Assembly (NCBI RefSeq): GCF_900100785.1 | Contig: NZ_FNCP01000003.1 | Span: forward strand, 62,001-126,000 | DNA: 64,000 nt | DNA from: Desulfosporosinus hippei DSM 8344 | GTDB lineage: Bacteria; Bacillota; Desulfitobacteriia; Desulfitobacteriales; Desulfitobacteriaceae | Direction of reading: 5' to 3' | Shown: positions 37,346 to 47,046 of the stretch, piece after piece | Numbering within the stretch: the first letter of the stretch is position 1 | Layout of the letters: each line of letters starts with the position of its first letter | Position numbers and translations under genes: made by a program | The notes under the pieces: generated by a model | The model's input: only the letters and a program-made list of their open reading frames with translations | Databases searched by the model: none | What the model was told of the DNA's origin: nothing

Positions 37346-37849
37346 GTGATAGAAGATCCAAAGAAACCCCAGATAGCTGACAATGTCTATCTTGCTGAGG
37401 GCTGTAGAGTGATCGGAGATGTGCAGATTGGTGAACAGTCCAGTGTTTGGTATAACTCCGTCATCAGAGGTGACCTGTCTAAAATCAGCATTGGCAAATG
37501 TTCCAATATCCAGGATTTAGTTGCCATTCACGTCAGTAAAAATCAACCCGTAACCATTGAGGACTATGTTACAATCGGTCATTCCGCCATTCTCCATGGC
37601 TGCACGATCCGCAAAGGATCTCTGGTTGGCATGGGAGCCATTGTTCTTGATGGTGCTGTTCTCAATGAGGAAACATCTGTTGCTGCAGGAACCCTTGTTC
37701 CCGGCAATAAGACTTATCCTCCCCGTGTAATGCTGATGGGAGTTCCGGCAAGAGTAGTAAGAGATCTTACGGATAATGAGATATCTGCCATGCGTGAAGC
37801 TGCAGAGCGATATGTCGCTAAGACAGAAGCTGCTCTGAGTCAGAAATAA
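37346..37849 (+). CDS. Gamma-carbonic-anhydrase family protein
   Basis: 167 residues with left-handed beta-helix hexapeptides. The zinc histidines appear in AIHVSK, TIGHSAILHG, and the RGDLSKISIGKCSNIQD segment is that of YrdA/CaiE/PaaY-type proteins. These trimers bind Zn or Fe and some show carbonic anhydrase activity; many remain uncharacterised. The start is GTG at 37346 with GGAGGAAC upstream. Terminator follows directly. It stands alone. Confidence 0.9.
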   Translation: MIEDPKKPQIADNVYLAEGCRVIGDVQIGEQSSVWYNSVIRGDLSKISIGKCSNIQDLVAIHVSKNQPVTIEDYVTIGHSAILHGCTIRKGSLVGMGAIVLDGAVLNEETSVAAGTLVPGNKTYPPRVMLMGVPARVVRDLTDNEISAMREAAERYVAKTEAALSQK

Positions 37850-37870
37850 GCATTGGTACAAAGACAAATT

Positions 37871-37915
37871 AGGCGTCTTCCTTCCACTTTATTAGTGCAA
37901 GGAAGACGCCTTTTT
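37871..37915 (+). terminator. Rho-independent terminator
   Basis: AGGCGTCTTCCTT pairs with AAGGAAGACGCCT around a 15-base loop, followed by TTTTT. It ends the carbonic-anhydrase-like gene. Confidence 0.9.
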
Positions 37916-37954
37916 GACAGATGCGTATTCCAATTCATACCCTTAGGGCTAAGT

Positions 37955-39589
37955 TCAACAGATAGCCCCTTGAGCCGATTTGGTTAACTCATTAATAAAA
38001 AGATCTATTAGTGAAGGATCAAATTGTTTCCCACTTCCCTGCTTTAACTCGTCTATAGCTTCTTCTTTAGACTTGGCTGGTCGATATGGCCGACTATGAG
38101 TCATTACGTCATAGGCATCCACTATCGCAACCAGTCGTGAAAGCACCGGTATTTGATCCCCTTTTAATCCACGCGGATACCCGGATCCATCCCAGTGTTC
38201 ACGGAGAGCCAAGATTGCTTTCGCGACAACTAATTCGTCGATAGATTGGGCCATACGAAAGCCAATTTCGCTATGCCTCTGCATAATTTCCCATTCTTGA
38301 TTGGTCAATTCGGTATCCTTACCTAAAATTTCTTTGGGAATACCGACCTTACCTATATCATGAAGCCTTGTCATCAAGTTTAAATTATCCAGATCAAGTG
38401 ACCCCGCGCTCAATTCAGCTGCCTTCGCCAAATTAAAGGCCAAATATCCGACCCTCTCAACATGCCCCGGGTCTTCGAAAAACCTTTTATGCAGTTCTCT
38501 TTCTACACTTAGGATCAGTCGATTACGTACATCCTTGCTTTTTAACAATTTGTCACTATACATTCTATTCTCAGCCATGCCAAATAAATCCGAGATATTC
38601 TTTGTGAATTTTTTCTGAGTCGCCATACCTAATGAAACACTAAGCTCAGTCGGTAATCCCTCCTGCTGTTTACAGCCGGCAATTATTCGTTCTGCCACTT
38701 TTTCGCAAGCCTGACTATCTGTACTGGGTAATAGGATTATGAATTCATCCCCTCCCCAACGGGCCACTATATCAGTTTTCCTAGTACATTGCAGCAGTAC
38801 TTTTGCCAGGCGTATTAAAAGTTCATCCCCCTGAATATGCCCATATACATCATTAGATAATTTTAGGCCATTTAAATCAGCCATGATAACACTCAGGGGG
38901 AAGGTATCCTCCATTTGAAGCTCTTCCAACCAGCTATCAATATAGGCCCGATTGTATAAGGACGTAAGTTTATCGTGGAAACTCAAAAAAGCAACTTGTT
39001 CCTGGGCCTTATGCTTTTCTGTAACATCAGTAAGTATCAACATACATAGAAGATTGTCATCTTCATAGCTTGGGGGAATTGGTTTCAGTTCGATTGAAAG
39101 ATATTGGTCTTCTCTTTTTATAACTTTAGGCAGTTTACTAATGGTCTGCTGTAATATCTCATGTTCAGTGGATTCTAAGACAGTTCTGAAAACCTCTGCA
39201 AAAAGAGCATTTTGTTCTTCATCTTCGCTTCTGAGTAAATCAAGAATATTCAGCCGGCTAATTTTAAAGCCAAATATTTTCTCGCATTCTAAACTGTATT
39301 CTCTATTAATAATCAGATCCTGCCCAAAAGTGAGAAAACCTTGACCAGCGTTATTTAAAATGTTCTTAATTTCATTTTCTCTTTGTAAAAGATTGCGGGC
39401 CTGAATATCGCTAATTTTAAAAATTCGCCGCGTAAAGGTTAGCAGCTTTTCGTAATTTGCTACAATTAACTTATAATCTGTTAGAAACTCATTTCCCTCA
39501 TACTTACCGTCAGCTATGTCTAATAACGCCTGTTCCAGAACCCGTAGTTCCTTATCAAACAATTGTCTCTGAAAATCTCTCTCGATCAT
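37955..39589 (-). CDS. PAS-GGDEF-HD-GYP hybrid cyclic-di-GMP protein
   Basis: 544 residues. A helical start (1-75) is followed by a PAS-like domain (about 80-190), a GGDEF domain with intact ARWGGDEFIILLP (about 275-283), and an HD-GYP domain with MTRLHDIGKVGIPKEIL and REHWDGSGYPRGL. GGDEF makes and HD-GYP breaks c-di-GMP, so this protein may do both. It is the last gene of a minus-strand run SiaB-SiaC-SiaA-this gene. In Pseudomonas the fourth Sia gene is SiaD, a diguanylate cyclase activated by SiaC, so this protein is the likely target here. Confidence 0.93.
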   Translation of the reverse strand: MIERDFQRQLFDKELRVLEQALLDIADGKYEGNEFLTDYKLIVANYEKLLTFTRRIFKISDIQARNLLQRENEIKNILNNAGQGFLTFGQDLIINREYSLECEKIFGFKISRLNILDLLRSEDEEQNALFAEVFRTVLESTEHEILQQTISKLPKVIKREDQYLSIELKPIPPSYEDDNLLCMLILTDVTEKHKAQEQVAFLSFHDKLTSLYNRAYIDSWLEELQMEDTFPLSVIMADLNGLKLSNDVYGHIQGDELLIRLAKVLLQCTRKTDIVARWGGDEFIILLPSTDSQACEKVAERIIAGCKQQEGLPTELSVSLGMATQKKFTKNISDLFGMAENRMYSDKLLKSKDVRNRLILSVERELHKRFFEDPGHVERVGYLAFNLAKAAELSAGSLDLDNLNLMTRLHDIGKVGIPKEILGKDTELTNQEWEIMQRHSEIGFRMAQSIDELVVAKAILALREHWDGSGYPRGLKGDQIPVLSRLVAIVDAYDVMTHSRPYRPAKSKEEAIDELKQGSGKQFDPSLIDLFINELTKSAQGAIC

Positions 39590-39702
39590 TAGAGAAGTCC
39601 TTTCTATCTTTTTTTAGCTGGGAACTTGGTTTCTTACTCTTATCTACGGAAAAGGGATAGGGCCCTTGGGAAGATTAATCTTTGGCTTAGTCAACAGATA
39701 CA

Positions 39703-41517
39703 CTAGACCTGAAAGCCAATTACTGTGATATCATCTCTTTGAGATTCCTCTTGACAAAAATCAATTAATGCCTGATTAACGAGGTTTCGTTGTTGTTGGC
39801 TACTAAGATTACCGCATTTCTCTAGCAACGATAAAAATCGTGTTCGTCCAAATGAATGGTTTTTTGACCCTCCATTCTGGTCAAGAAATCCATCCGTTGT
39901 CATATAAAAGAAATCGTCTTTTGAGAACTCCACAACCCAATCTCGAAATATTTGGTTGGGATCCGATCTCAGGTAACCAATACTATGCCGATCTCCTTGG
40001 ATCCTAAGAACACCTCCTGGGCTTTTATGGTACAGATCAATTTTAGCCCCAGCAAATACTAAGGTGTTATCTTGATATATACATATCCCTATATCCAAAC
40101 CATCATCCGTAATACATGTACCCTGTTTATTCATTGCCGATCTCATTCTGAGGTTGAGTTCCTTAATAATTTCGCTGGGACTCAAATGCTGCTCTGCCTG
40201 AACAATATGATCAAGAACCGGGGCTACTGCCATGGTCATTAAGGCACCAGGCACTCCATGTCCGGTACAATCTGCCACTGCCAGAATAACTTTATTGTCC
40301 ATTTTCCGAAGCCAATAGAAGTCACCGCCTACAATGTCTCTTGGCTTCCACAATACGAAACTACTCTTAAATGCTTCACTCATCTCTTGATCTGAGGCAA
40401 TGATTGTCTCTTGTAGTTTCTTAGCGTAATCGATGCTATCCATAATCTTAATATTTTGTTCTTTTAGCTCCTGAGTTCTTTCGTCAACCTGTCGTTCAAG
40501 CTCCTGGCTTATCTTAATAGCTCGTTTCAGAGGATTAGCTATTCGAGTGGAAACCAGATAGAAGACAAAAGTTATTAGCACCAGAACTAATACTGCGGCA
40601 AGAATAGTATTGGTCATAATGGTCTGTAAAAATCCAATGGTTTCTTTTCTGGGAACCTGTAAAACTAACTGCCAGTCAGTGGATTTTAGGGTCTGGTGCA
40701 CAAGGTCAATAAGTTCTCCGTCAGAGTTCTCGTATTCCATAATTTCTGGTTGTTCCATGCCGTGATTAACATCATTTAAAACCATTTGACAAATATCTGC
40801 CGGCAATATATCCTCTAGCTGCTTCCCCTGATCTTCTAAATTAGCTGCCAGATGAATCTTTCCCAAGCTGTCGACCAGCCAGATAGTTCCGATTTCCCCA
40901 TATCTGTAAGAGGATAATTCCTCAGATATATCACCAAGATCTAGGCCAACACCGGTTACACCGATAGGTTGTTCAGGATCACCCATTAAGGCATCGATAA
41001 AGACAAAGGTGTTCTTCCGTTCTTTATTGTAATCAATATTTATATAGATAGGATTCTTTGACCGGATCGTTTCAAAAAACCACTTATCCTCTGGGTTAGT
41101 TTCAGATAATCTACCCGCTACTCCACCTTCGGCCCAATAAATCTGCGTCTTTACACTGGCCAAGAAAGTATTGCTGTAGTCATATTCCTTAGCAATGGTG
41201 TTCAATTTTTTTAAGGCTAATTCTCGAGCGTTAAGATCAATTTCTCCGTTAGCAACCCATTCCATTAAAAAAGGATCCTTAGCCATTATTAAGGATGTTT
41301 CCTTGGCCCTGGCCATCCTACCGTCAATTTTGCTGGCTGCTGACTGAACGATAAAAAATAGATCCTTGGTCTTAAGCTTTTCAATCACAGCCTTTTTTGT
41401 AATGTTATAGCTTAAGGAACCTGTCAAAAGCATGGAGAGTGCAATACTAAGACAAGCCAATATAATAACCCACATCGTCCCTTTGTCATATAGGCCTGAT
41501 CTTTTTATCTCGTTCAC
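39703..41517 (-). CDS. siaA: Membrane PP2C-type phosphatase with extracellular Cache domain (SiaA-like)
   Basis: 604 residues from a GTG start (CAGGAG upstream). Membrane helix at about 15-35, an extracellular dCache-like sensor (about 45-300), a second helix (about 310-330), a HAMP-like linker with coiled coil, and a SpoIIE/RsbU PP2C domain with metal-binding motifs GGDFYWLR and ADCTGHGVPGALMTM and DDGLDIG. It should dephosphorylate a phosphoprotein when an outside ligand binds. By synteny the substrate is the SiaC-like protein encoded just upstream. Downstream 113 bp lies the GGDEF-HD-GYP protein. Confidence 0.92.
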   Translation of the reverse strand: MNEIKRSGLYDKGTMWVIILACLSIALSMLLTGSLSYNITKKAVIEKLKTKDLFFIVQSAASKIDGRMARAKETSLIMAKDPFLMEWVANGEIDLNARELALKKLNTIAKEYDYSNTFLASVKTQIYWAEGGVAGRLSETNPEDKWFFETIRSKNPIYINIDYNKERKNTFVFIDALMGDPEQPIGVTGVGLDLGDISEELSSYRYGEIGTIWLVDSLGKIHLAANLEDQGKQLEDILPADICQMVLNDVNHGMEQPEIMEYENSDGELIDLVHQTLKSTDWQLVLQVPRKETIGFLQTIMTNTILAAVLVLVLITFVFYLVSTRIANPLKRAIKISQELERQVDERTQELKEQNIKIMDSIDYAKKLQETIIASDQEMSEAFKSSFVLWKPRDIVGGDFYWLRKMDNKVILAVADCTGHGVPGALMTMAVAPVLDHIVQAEQHLSPSEIIKELNLRMRSAMNKQGTCITDDGLDIGICIYQDNTLVFAGAKIDLYHKSPGGVLRIQGDRHSIGYLRSDPNQIFRDWVVEFSKDDFFYMTTDGFLDQNGGSKNHSFGRTRFLSLLEKCGNLSSQQQRNLVNQALIDFCQEESQRDDITVIGFQV

Positions 41518-41575
41518 ATTCTTACTCCTGTCCTACCGTCATATTATTCTTCATGCCCAACCTATGAATTATATC

Positions 41576-41965
41576 TTAATGATTCTTCGCTGCCTCTGGA
41601 ATAATTTCAAAGGGAAAGGTCATATCTTCCTTAAATTCCTCAGCGCATTCAACTTCGCTTTCATTTTCCATATCACAGTACCAATTAAGTTGGAGATTAA
41701 CTCCCCGCTGAAAAGCTTTCTCAAAGCTTTCCAGAAGCATCATGATACACTTCGAACTGCTAGTATTCACATAACTAAGTCGAACTTCAACGTGAATTTC
41801 TTGAGGATTAGTGGCTAAATAAGAATCTATCCAATTAAACACTGGGTCATAGAATTTAAAGGCATTCTCAGGATAAGATTGTCCTTTAAGAACCAGCATG
41901 CTCTTATCTGAATCAAAATCTATTAGGGGCGTTGCTTTTGTTGACTCAATTAATAGTTTTTCCAT
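41576..41965 (-). CDS. siaC: SiaC-family (DUF1987) regulatory phosphoprotein
   Basis: 129 residues. The YVNTSSSKCIMMLLESF segment is the conserved Ser/Thr-phosphorylation patch of the DUF1987/SiaC family, flanked by ENAFKFYDPVFNWIDSYL. SiaC is phosphorylated by SiaB and dephosphorylated by SiaA; the unphosphorylated form activates the diguanylate cyclase SiaD. ATG 41963-41965 has the AGAGG ribosome site at eight bases; a GTG three codons earlier overlaps it. It is 15 bp downstream of siaB. Confidence 0.9.
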   Translation of the reverse strand: MEKLLIESTKATPLIDFDSDKSMLVLKGQSYPENAFKFYDPVFNWIDSYLATNPQEIHVEVRLSYVNTSSSKCIMMLLESFEKAFQRGVNLQLNWYCDMENESEVECAEEFKEDMTFPFEIIPEAAKNH

Positions 41966-41980
41966 AGTGTCCACCTCTCA

Positions 41981-42529
41981 TTAAACCATAACTGTAAGGG
42001 TAAAGAATGCTAAGTCCTGCATATCCCGCATGGAATAATGCATAGGCTTGCTGGATTTTCTGGCTATATCAATGAGACCCAGACCTGCTCCTGTGCTACC
42101 GGGAGGCAGTTCTTTTTTCATTTGTTCTTTATAACGCTTTTTAAGCTGGTCTTTATCTAAAGGAATCACAGAGTCCAGAGCATTTGCCAACTTCTCTGCA
42201 TCGGTTTTCTTAACTAAATTTCCCGAACAAATGAAATAACCTTCTTCGTTTCTACCGATAGTCACAATCCCTGAATTATATATCTGATCATAAAAATCAC
42301 TACCAAGTTGTGATAATGCATATTTCTTAATATTATGGGTGATTTCTACGAAAATCGCGAAAACATTATAGATATCATTCCGGGGACGATCCTCTGCCTT
42401 CATATGTTCCATAATAGCTTCTCCAAGCTCCTCAATGATGCCTTGGGAAAAACGACCAGAAAAGCTGATCAAAATTCCACGAGAACCTAATGTGCTTTGT
42501 AAATCTAAGAGCATCTTTTCGTCAAACAT
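41981..42529 (-). CDS. siaB: SiaB-family protein kinase
   Basis: 182 residues. A compact GHKL-like ATPase: the N-box equivalent is EITHNIKKYALSQ and the G-box equivalent is GSTGAGLGLIDIARKS. It belongs to the SiaB/DUF6272 kinases, which phosphorylate SiaC. ATG 42527-42529 is chosen for its AAGGAGG site. First gene of the Sia-type cluster, with siaC, siaA and the c-di-GMP protein following on the same strand. Confidence 0.88.
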   Translation of the reverse strand: MFDEKMLLDLQSTLGSRGILISFSGRFSQGIIEELGEAIMEHMKAEDRPRNDIYNVFAIFVEITHNIKKYALSQLGSDFYDQIYNSGIVTIGRNEEGYFICSGNLVKKTDAEKLANALDSVIPLDKDQLKKRYKEQMKKELPPGSTGAGLGLIDIARKSSKPMHYSMRDMQDLAFFTLTVMV

Positions 42530-42750
42530 TTTATTCCTCCTTAGCGCAAACCTCAATATCATGCATCTTTCGACGCATGATATTACTATTCCTGCAATTT
42601 TTCATTTGTTGTTATTAAATACTGTTGAGGATCTGTCAGGAAATAATAAACCTTGTTCAGTTAAGCTAAGATATTTAGTCCTTAAAGTGATATCCCCGTT
42701 CATCGGTTACAGGGGCTCCTCTCTTATCTAACGACATTTTGAAGACAAAT

Positions 42751-42784
42751 AAAATATCGTTCTGCATAAAAGACACAGAACGAT
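42751..42784 (-). terminator. Terminator of mgtC
   Basis: Minus-strand ATCGTTCTG / CAGAACGAT with an 11-base loop, followed by ATTTTATTTG. Confidence 0.8.
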
Positions 42785-42835
42785 AGATCAGAGAACCCAG
42801 GCTGGAAATTAGGCACAAATAGACCTCACCCAATA

Positions 42836-43573
42836 CTACATCGAAGGCTTATTAGGTCTTCTTAAACGAGAAAATACCTTAGTCAAGAATACTAAAAAGG
42901 AACTATCAGTATTTCCTACTTGTTCTGCGGAGTATATGCCATCGATTTCATTGATATCTTCAATAATTTGCTCCATATCAATTTTCCGAAAAGGCGTCCT
43001 TACTTTATATTCGAGGGTAGTTCTATGGTGATCTTCTTTTAACAAAGTCATAGAAATGTTTTGGGGAACTATACTGTGGGATTCAAGAAGTCGATTAATG
43101 TCTTTTACTTTACAGGTTCCATTAATAGCTTCAACTTTTATAGTTTGACTATTCCTGAAAAAGTATGTTTCCACAGAACGTTCTAAGGTAAGAAAAACTA
43201 AAACTGTTACAAAAAATGATGAGAAATAAAATCCTGCTCCGGCAGCTAACCCTATCGCCGCAACTACCCATAATGAAGCTGCCGTCGTTAAGCCTTTAAC
43301 CGAGGTCTTATCTCTTAAGATTGTACCTGCTCCCAAAAAGCCTATACCGGAAACAACTTGGGCTGCCAGTCGAGCAGGGTCTTTATTTACTGTCGCAAAG
43401 TCATTAAATCCATACATCGATAATATCATTATTAAGGCAGAGCCTAAGGAAACTAAAATATGAGTCCTAAATCCTGCGGGACTGTCATTTTTTTCTCTCT
43501 CAAAACCAACAACACCGCCAAATACACATGCTATGAAAAGTCTCAATGCCATCTCATACTCTGTAATATACAT
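42836..43573 (-). CDS. MgtC/SapB family membrane protein
   Basis: 245 residues with four to five N-terminal helices and a C-terminal ACT-like cytoplasmic domain. The signature GVVGFEREKNDSPAGFRTH and VVSGIGFLGAGTILRD are diagnostic of MgtC/SapB/YhiD. Family members are linked to Mg2+ limitation, acid tolerance and inhibition of F-ATPase in pathogens; here the role is unknown. GAGGTGAAG precedes ATG. Confidence 0.9.
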   Translation of the reverse strand: MYITEYEMALRLFIACVFGGVVGFEREKNDSPAGFRTHILVSLGSALIMILSMYGFNDFATVNKDPARLAAQVVSGIGFLGAGTILRDKTSVKGLTTAASLWVVAAIGLAAGAGFYFSSFFVTVLVFLTLERSVETYFFRNSQTIKVEAINGTCKVKDINRLLESHSIVPQNISMTLLKEDHHRTTLEYKVRTPFRKIDMEQIIEDINEIDGIYSAEQVGNTDSSFLVFLTKVFSRLRRPNKPSM

Positions 43574-43766
43574 TTAATTCTTCACCTCGTTTCTAAATGG
43601 ACGATTATCCCGGCTTTACAGAAACGACCTAAACTTGCATTTTTGTTAGTTTAATATATCTATACGCTAAAACATACTATAATTCCTTTTATTCCTTAAG
43701 CAGCATAATAGAGTTTCTTTATAGAGACTTGAGGAATAATCTCATAGAGAACTATAATCAGGAGTA

Positions 43767-44519
43767 TTATTCCATTTCCAAGCCAACAGGACAATGATCT
43801 GAACCCATGACATCATTATAAATAACTGCAGCTTTCAATCGATCTTTTAACATTTCAGATACACAGAAGTAATCAATGCGCCATCCGGCATTATTGGCTC
43901 TTGCATTGAACATATAAGACCACCAAGTATAGGCATTTGTCTTATCCGGATAAAAATACCTAAATGTATCTATAAAGCCACTCTTAATGATTTCTCCGAA
44001 TTTATTTCTTTCTTCCATTGAAAACCCAGCATTCTTTCTATTAGAACTTGGATTTTTAAGATCGATTTCCTGATGGGCAACGTTCAAGTCTCCACAGAAG
44101 ATGACGGGTTTGTTTTTTTCGAGATCTTTAATGAACTTTAAAAATTCTTCTTCCCATTTCATTCTGTATTCCAGTCGTGCTAACCCTCTTTGAGAATTTG
44201 GAGTATATACTGTTACTACATAGTGTTTTTCAAATTCCAGAGTTATAACTCTTCCTTCTTTATCATGCTCTTCCTGACCTATTCCATAGCTAATCTTCAT
44301 CGGCTCGCTCTTAGTGAAAATGGCCGTTCCTGAGTAGCCCTTTTTTTGAGCAAAATTCCAATACTGATAATAGCCCTCCAAATTAAAGGGGATTTGATCT
44401 GCCTGAACTTTCGTTTCCTGAAGGCAAAAAATATCCGCATTTTCCTTCTCGAAAAAGTCCAAAAACCCATTTTTTACACAAGCCCTAATTCCATTAACAT
44501 TCCATGAGATTAATTTCAT
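43767..44519 (-). CDS. xth: Exodeoxyribonuclease III (AP endonuclease)
   Basis: 250 residues, full length. Active-site motifs in order: [31 protein letters not shown] and [12 protein letters not shown] (catalytic Asp-His). It nicks DNA at abasic sites and trims 3' ends in base excision repair in the cytoplasm. GAGGAGAG precedes ATG. Single gene. Confidence 0.95.
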   Translation of the reverse strand: MKLISWNVNGIRACVKNGFLDFFEKENADIFCLQETKVQADQIPFNLEGYYQYWNFAQKKGYSGTAIFTKSEPMKISYGIGQEEHDKEGRVITLEFEKHYVVTVYTPNSQRGLARLEYRMKWEEEFLKFIKDLEKNKPVIFCGDLNVAHQEIDLKNPSSNRKNAGFSMEERNKFGEIIKSGFIDTFRYFYPDKTNAYTWWSYMFNARANNAGWRIDYFCVSEMLKDRLKAAVIYNDVMGSDHCPVGLEME

Positions 44520-44669
44520 AATCTTAATTCTCTCCTCTTTAATCCAAAGTTTGTTGTTAAAAATATTAATTTATATTTTTGGTTTTTTTGGCCACTACTC
44601 TTTACTTTAGCATACTACAATTTTCTATATATTTAATCTACTAAAAATAACCAAAGGTATTTAATTTTG

Positions 44670-44719
44670 ATACCCCGTATTTCTTGGATAAATTGTCATA
44701 TCCAAGAAATACGGGGTAT
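44670..44719. terminator. Perfect 21-bp stem hairpin
   Basis: 44670-44690 and 44699-44719 are exact complements (GATACCCCGTAT / ATACGGGGTAT inside) with an eight-base loop. It lies 12 bp after the response-regulator stop and faces the end of xth's upstream region. U-tracts are weak on both sides, so termination efficiency is uncertain. Confidence 0.75.
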
Positions 44720-44731
44720 TGTTCAATAGAT

Positions 44732-45487
44732 TCACTCTTCTCTATCACACAAATAGTTTCTTCGATAAGCTTTAGGGGTCATATTCATCTGCTGTACAAA
44801 AACACGATTAAAATATGAGGGATCTGTAAAGCCACACTCACTAGAAATGCGATAAGCAGGATAATCAGTTGTTTCTAATAATTTACAAGCATACTCTATC
44901 TTCAATTTATTGACATAATCGATATAGCTGACTCCTACTTCTTTTTTAAAGATACGACTAAAATACTGGGGGTTCAAAAATACTTTCGAGGATACTAATT
45001 GGAGAGGTAATTTTTGTTTAAAGTTATCATGAATGTATTTTAACGACTTCTCGATAAGGTAGATCTGATCTGTTTGTTGTTCCACAATTTCCTCATCGGG
45101 ATCAACTTTGTTAGCCGCAACTGTCGTCAATAAGTCATGAAATACCTGTTTGAAGACGGAGGGTTTGATTGGTTTCAAGAGGTAGTCCTGAACACGGAGT
45201 CGGATTGCTGTTTGAGCATAGGAAAAGTCCGAACAGGCTGATAGAATCACAACACTTACCTGGGGCAGGAATTTCTTGATTTCCTGAAGGGCCTGCAAGC
45301 CATCCATCTCAGGAATGAGTATATCCATTATTATTACGTCCGGACGGTATTGTTTGGCAAGTTTAACGGCTTGAATACCATCATCACAGGTAATCAGTTT
45401 ATCTTTAGGGTGCAGCTCTTCTGCTACAATCGATTTGAGAAATTCTAATTCAAGTAATTCATCTTCTACAATTAAAACTACGCTCAT
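44732..45487 (-). CDS. AraC-type two-component response regulator (YesN-like)
   Basis: 251 residues. An N-terminal receiver (phospho-Asp in VIIMDILIPEMDG, Lys in YLLKPIK) and a C-terminal AraC/XylS double helix-turn-helix (LVSSKVFLNPQYFSRIFKKE, ISSECGFTDPSYFNRVFVQQ). It should bind DNA when phosphorylated by the kinase two bases upstream. Location just downstream of the microcompartment operon points to that operon as target. Confidence 0.93.
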   Translation of the reverse strand: MSVVLIVEDELLELEFLKSIVAEELHPKDKLITCDDGIQAVKLAKQYRPDVIIMDILIPEMDGLQALQEIKKFLPQVSVVILSACSDFSYAQTAIRLRVQDYLLKPIKPSVFKQVFHDLLTTVAANKVDPDEEIVEQQTDQIYLIEKSLKYIHDNFKQKLPLQLVSSKVFLNPQYFSRIFKKEVGVSYIDYVNKLKIEYACKLLETTDYPAYRISSECGFTDPSYFNRVFVQQMNMTPKAYRRNYLCDREE

Positions 45488-45489
45488 CC

Positions 45490-46683
45490 CTATCTCCTCG
45501 CATTAGGTTTGGTGGGAATCGAGATGGTGACAGTACTTCCACTATAGTCGGACTTTGCAATTTTCAAGCCGTAATTCTCTCCGAAATATCGTTTCAATCG
45601 GTTGTCCGTGCTGCGGAAACCTATGCCCAGTTTATTCTCCGAATCTTGCAAGCTTTGTAAGACTTCCTTGGGAAAACCATTACCATTATCCATGACCGAA
45701 ATATTAATATCATTTTTATATTTTTCAGCGGTAATTTTTATCTTACCCCCATCCCTTTTTGGAGTAATGCCATGGATAAGTGCATTCTCAACAACCGGCT
45801 GAATGATCATGTTCGGTATTCTATAAGGCTTAATATTATCAGCAATATCAATATCATATTCTAAACGATTTTTAAATCGTATCTTCTGAATATAAAGGTA
45901 TTTTTCAATGTTATCTATCTCTGCCCCAATGGTGTGTAACTCATCGTCTTGTTTTAAATTATAGCGCAATAAATCTGAGAGACAGTAAATTAGTTCTTCT
46001 GTTGTATGGGATTTTTCGAAATAGGCAATTCTGGCAATAGAATTTAGGGTATTAAATAAAAAATGAGGGTTAATGAGCAAGGACATATTTTTGGCTTCTA
46101 GATCGATAATCTTTTTTTCCAGCATTTCTTTTTCAATAGATAAGCGGGCAATCGCTTTATCAGCAGTATTGATACTTTGCGAAAAATCATAGCTTATGTT
46201 TTGGGTAATATGATTGCAAATTTGTTCGTGAATTTCAATTTTATTTTCTTCAATAGTCCGTATTGCCGCAATTGATTTAGCAATAAACTCCGGTGCCAGT
46301 TCTTTATCCTTCGCTATATCGTTTATATCAATCAGATACTTCTGATACTCACTGTCTGTTGAGTAAACCTGGGCTCCGACAACATAACCTATGGTTTGGT
46401 TATTAATCTCCACCGGCAAAAGCATATTCGCCAGTCCATACCGGCAGTTGAAGCGTAATTTATTTCCTGGTTCTAATCTTGAAATATAGTCTGAACATAT
46501 CCGCGCCTCATCTTCCTGGCAAATAAACTTACAGAAATCAGGAGACGGATTAAACTCAAGTAATATTTGTCCATTAGTATCAATCAGTTGCAAGGATATA
46601 TTGGACAATGATAGTAGTCCGCTATAACGTGAATACAGATTGGCATCTAATAAGTTTTTTAAGGTTTCATTTGTCTTGTCCAT
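45490..46683 (-). CDS. PocR-domain sensor histidine kinase (LytS-like)
   Basis: 397 residues, no membrane helix. Residues ~15-180 form a PocR ligand-binding domain (CKFICQEDEARICSDY, LRFNCRYGLANMLLPVEIN, GYVVGAQVYS), the same sensor type used to detect 1,2-propanediol in Salmonella PocR. A short coiled coil leads to a His_kinase domain (LLINPHFLFNTLNSIARIAYF) and a HATPase domain (NGNGFPKEVL, LGIGFRSTDNRLKRYFG). It probably senses choline, acetaldehyde or a related molecule in the cytoplasm and phosphorylates the next gene's regulator. Confidence 0.92.
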   Translation of the reverse strand: MDKTNETLKNLLDANLYSRYSGLLSLSNISLQLIDTNGQILLEFNPSPDFCKFICQEDEARICSDYISRLEPGNKLRFNCRYGLANMLLPVEINNQTIGYVVGAQVYSTDSEYQKYLIDINDIAKDKELAPEFIAKSIAAIRTIEENKIEIHEQICNHITQNISYDFSQSINTADKAIARLSIEKEMLEKKIIDLEAKNMSLLINPHFLFNTLNSIARIAYFEKSHTTEELIYCLSDLLRYNLKQDDELHTIGAEIDNIEKYLYIQKIRFKNRLEYDIDIADNIKPYRIPNMIIQPVVENALIHGITPKRDGGKIKITAEKYKNDINISVMDNGNGFPKEVLQSLQDSENKLGIGFRSTDNRLKRYFGENYGLKIAKSDYSGSTVTISIPTKPNARR

Positions 46684-47046
46684 GGTTTTAGCAAAACTTC
46701 CTTCTCAATGATTGATTCTAATTTCTCTTAGCGGATAAACAGGCTTCTTAGATTGAAGTTTTTTCAGATTCCTGTTGGGTTATGCTTGTCAATCTGCCCC
46801 TAATAAATAAAAAAGAATCAACCACTGTCTCCACAGTAGTTCAATTCATTCGATACATCAGAACCCGGCCTTTCATAAGAGAATCTTGTAACATAACCAC
46901 TATTTTTGGCAATATGTGAAGATATATGTCACAGATTCCGATACAGATAAATTCATAATACAACACCGTCATTAAAATGTAAATAAAACGAAGGTCAAAA
47001 CCTCGCTAAGAGATTTGACCTTCGTTACATTTTGTCCTAAGAATTA
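46684..47046. other. Intergenic region between operon and two-component system
   Basis: Contains the operon terminator at 46985-47026 and AT-rich DNA that should carry the two-component promoter. No gene was seen. Confidence 0.6.
46985..47026 (-). terminator. Terminator of the microcompartment operon
   Basis: Minus-strand AACGAAGGTCAAA / TTTGACCTTCGTT, 13 bp perfect, followed by TTTATTT, starting 20 bp after the last shell gene. Confidence 0.88.

Noticed and set aside
41432-41818. Plus-strand open frame of 128 codons across siaA/siaC
   Set aside because: Antisense to two genes with clear family motifs; composition looks like shadow coding.
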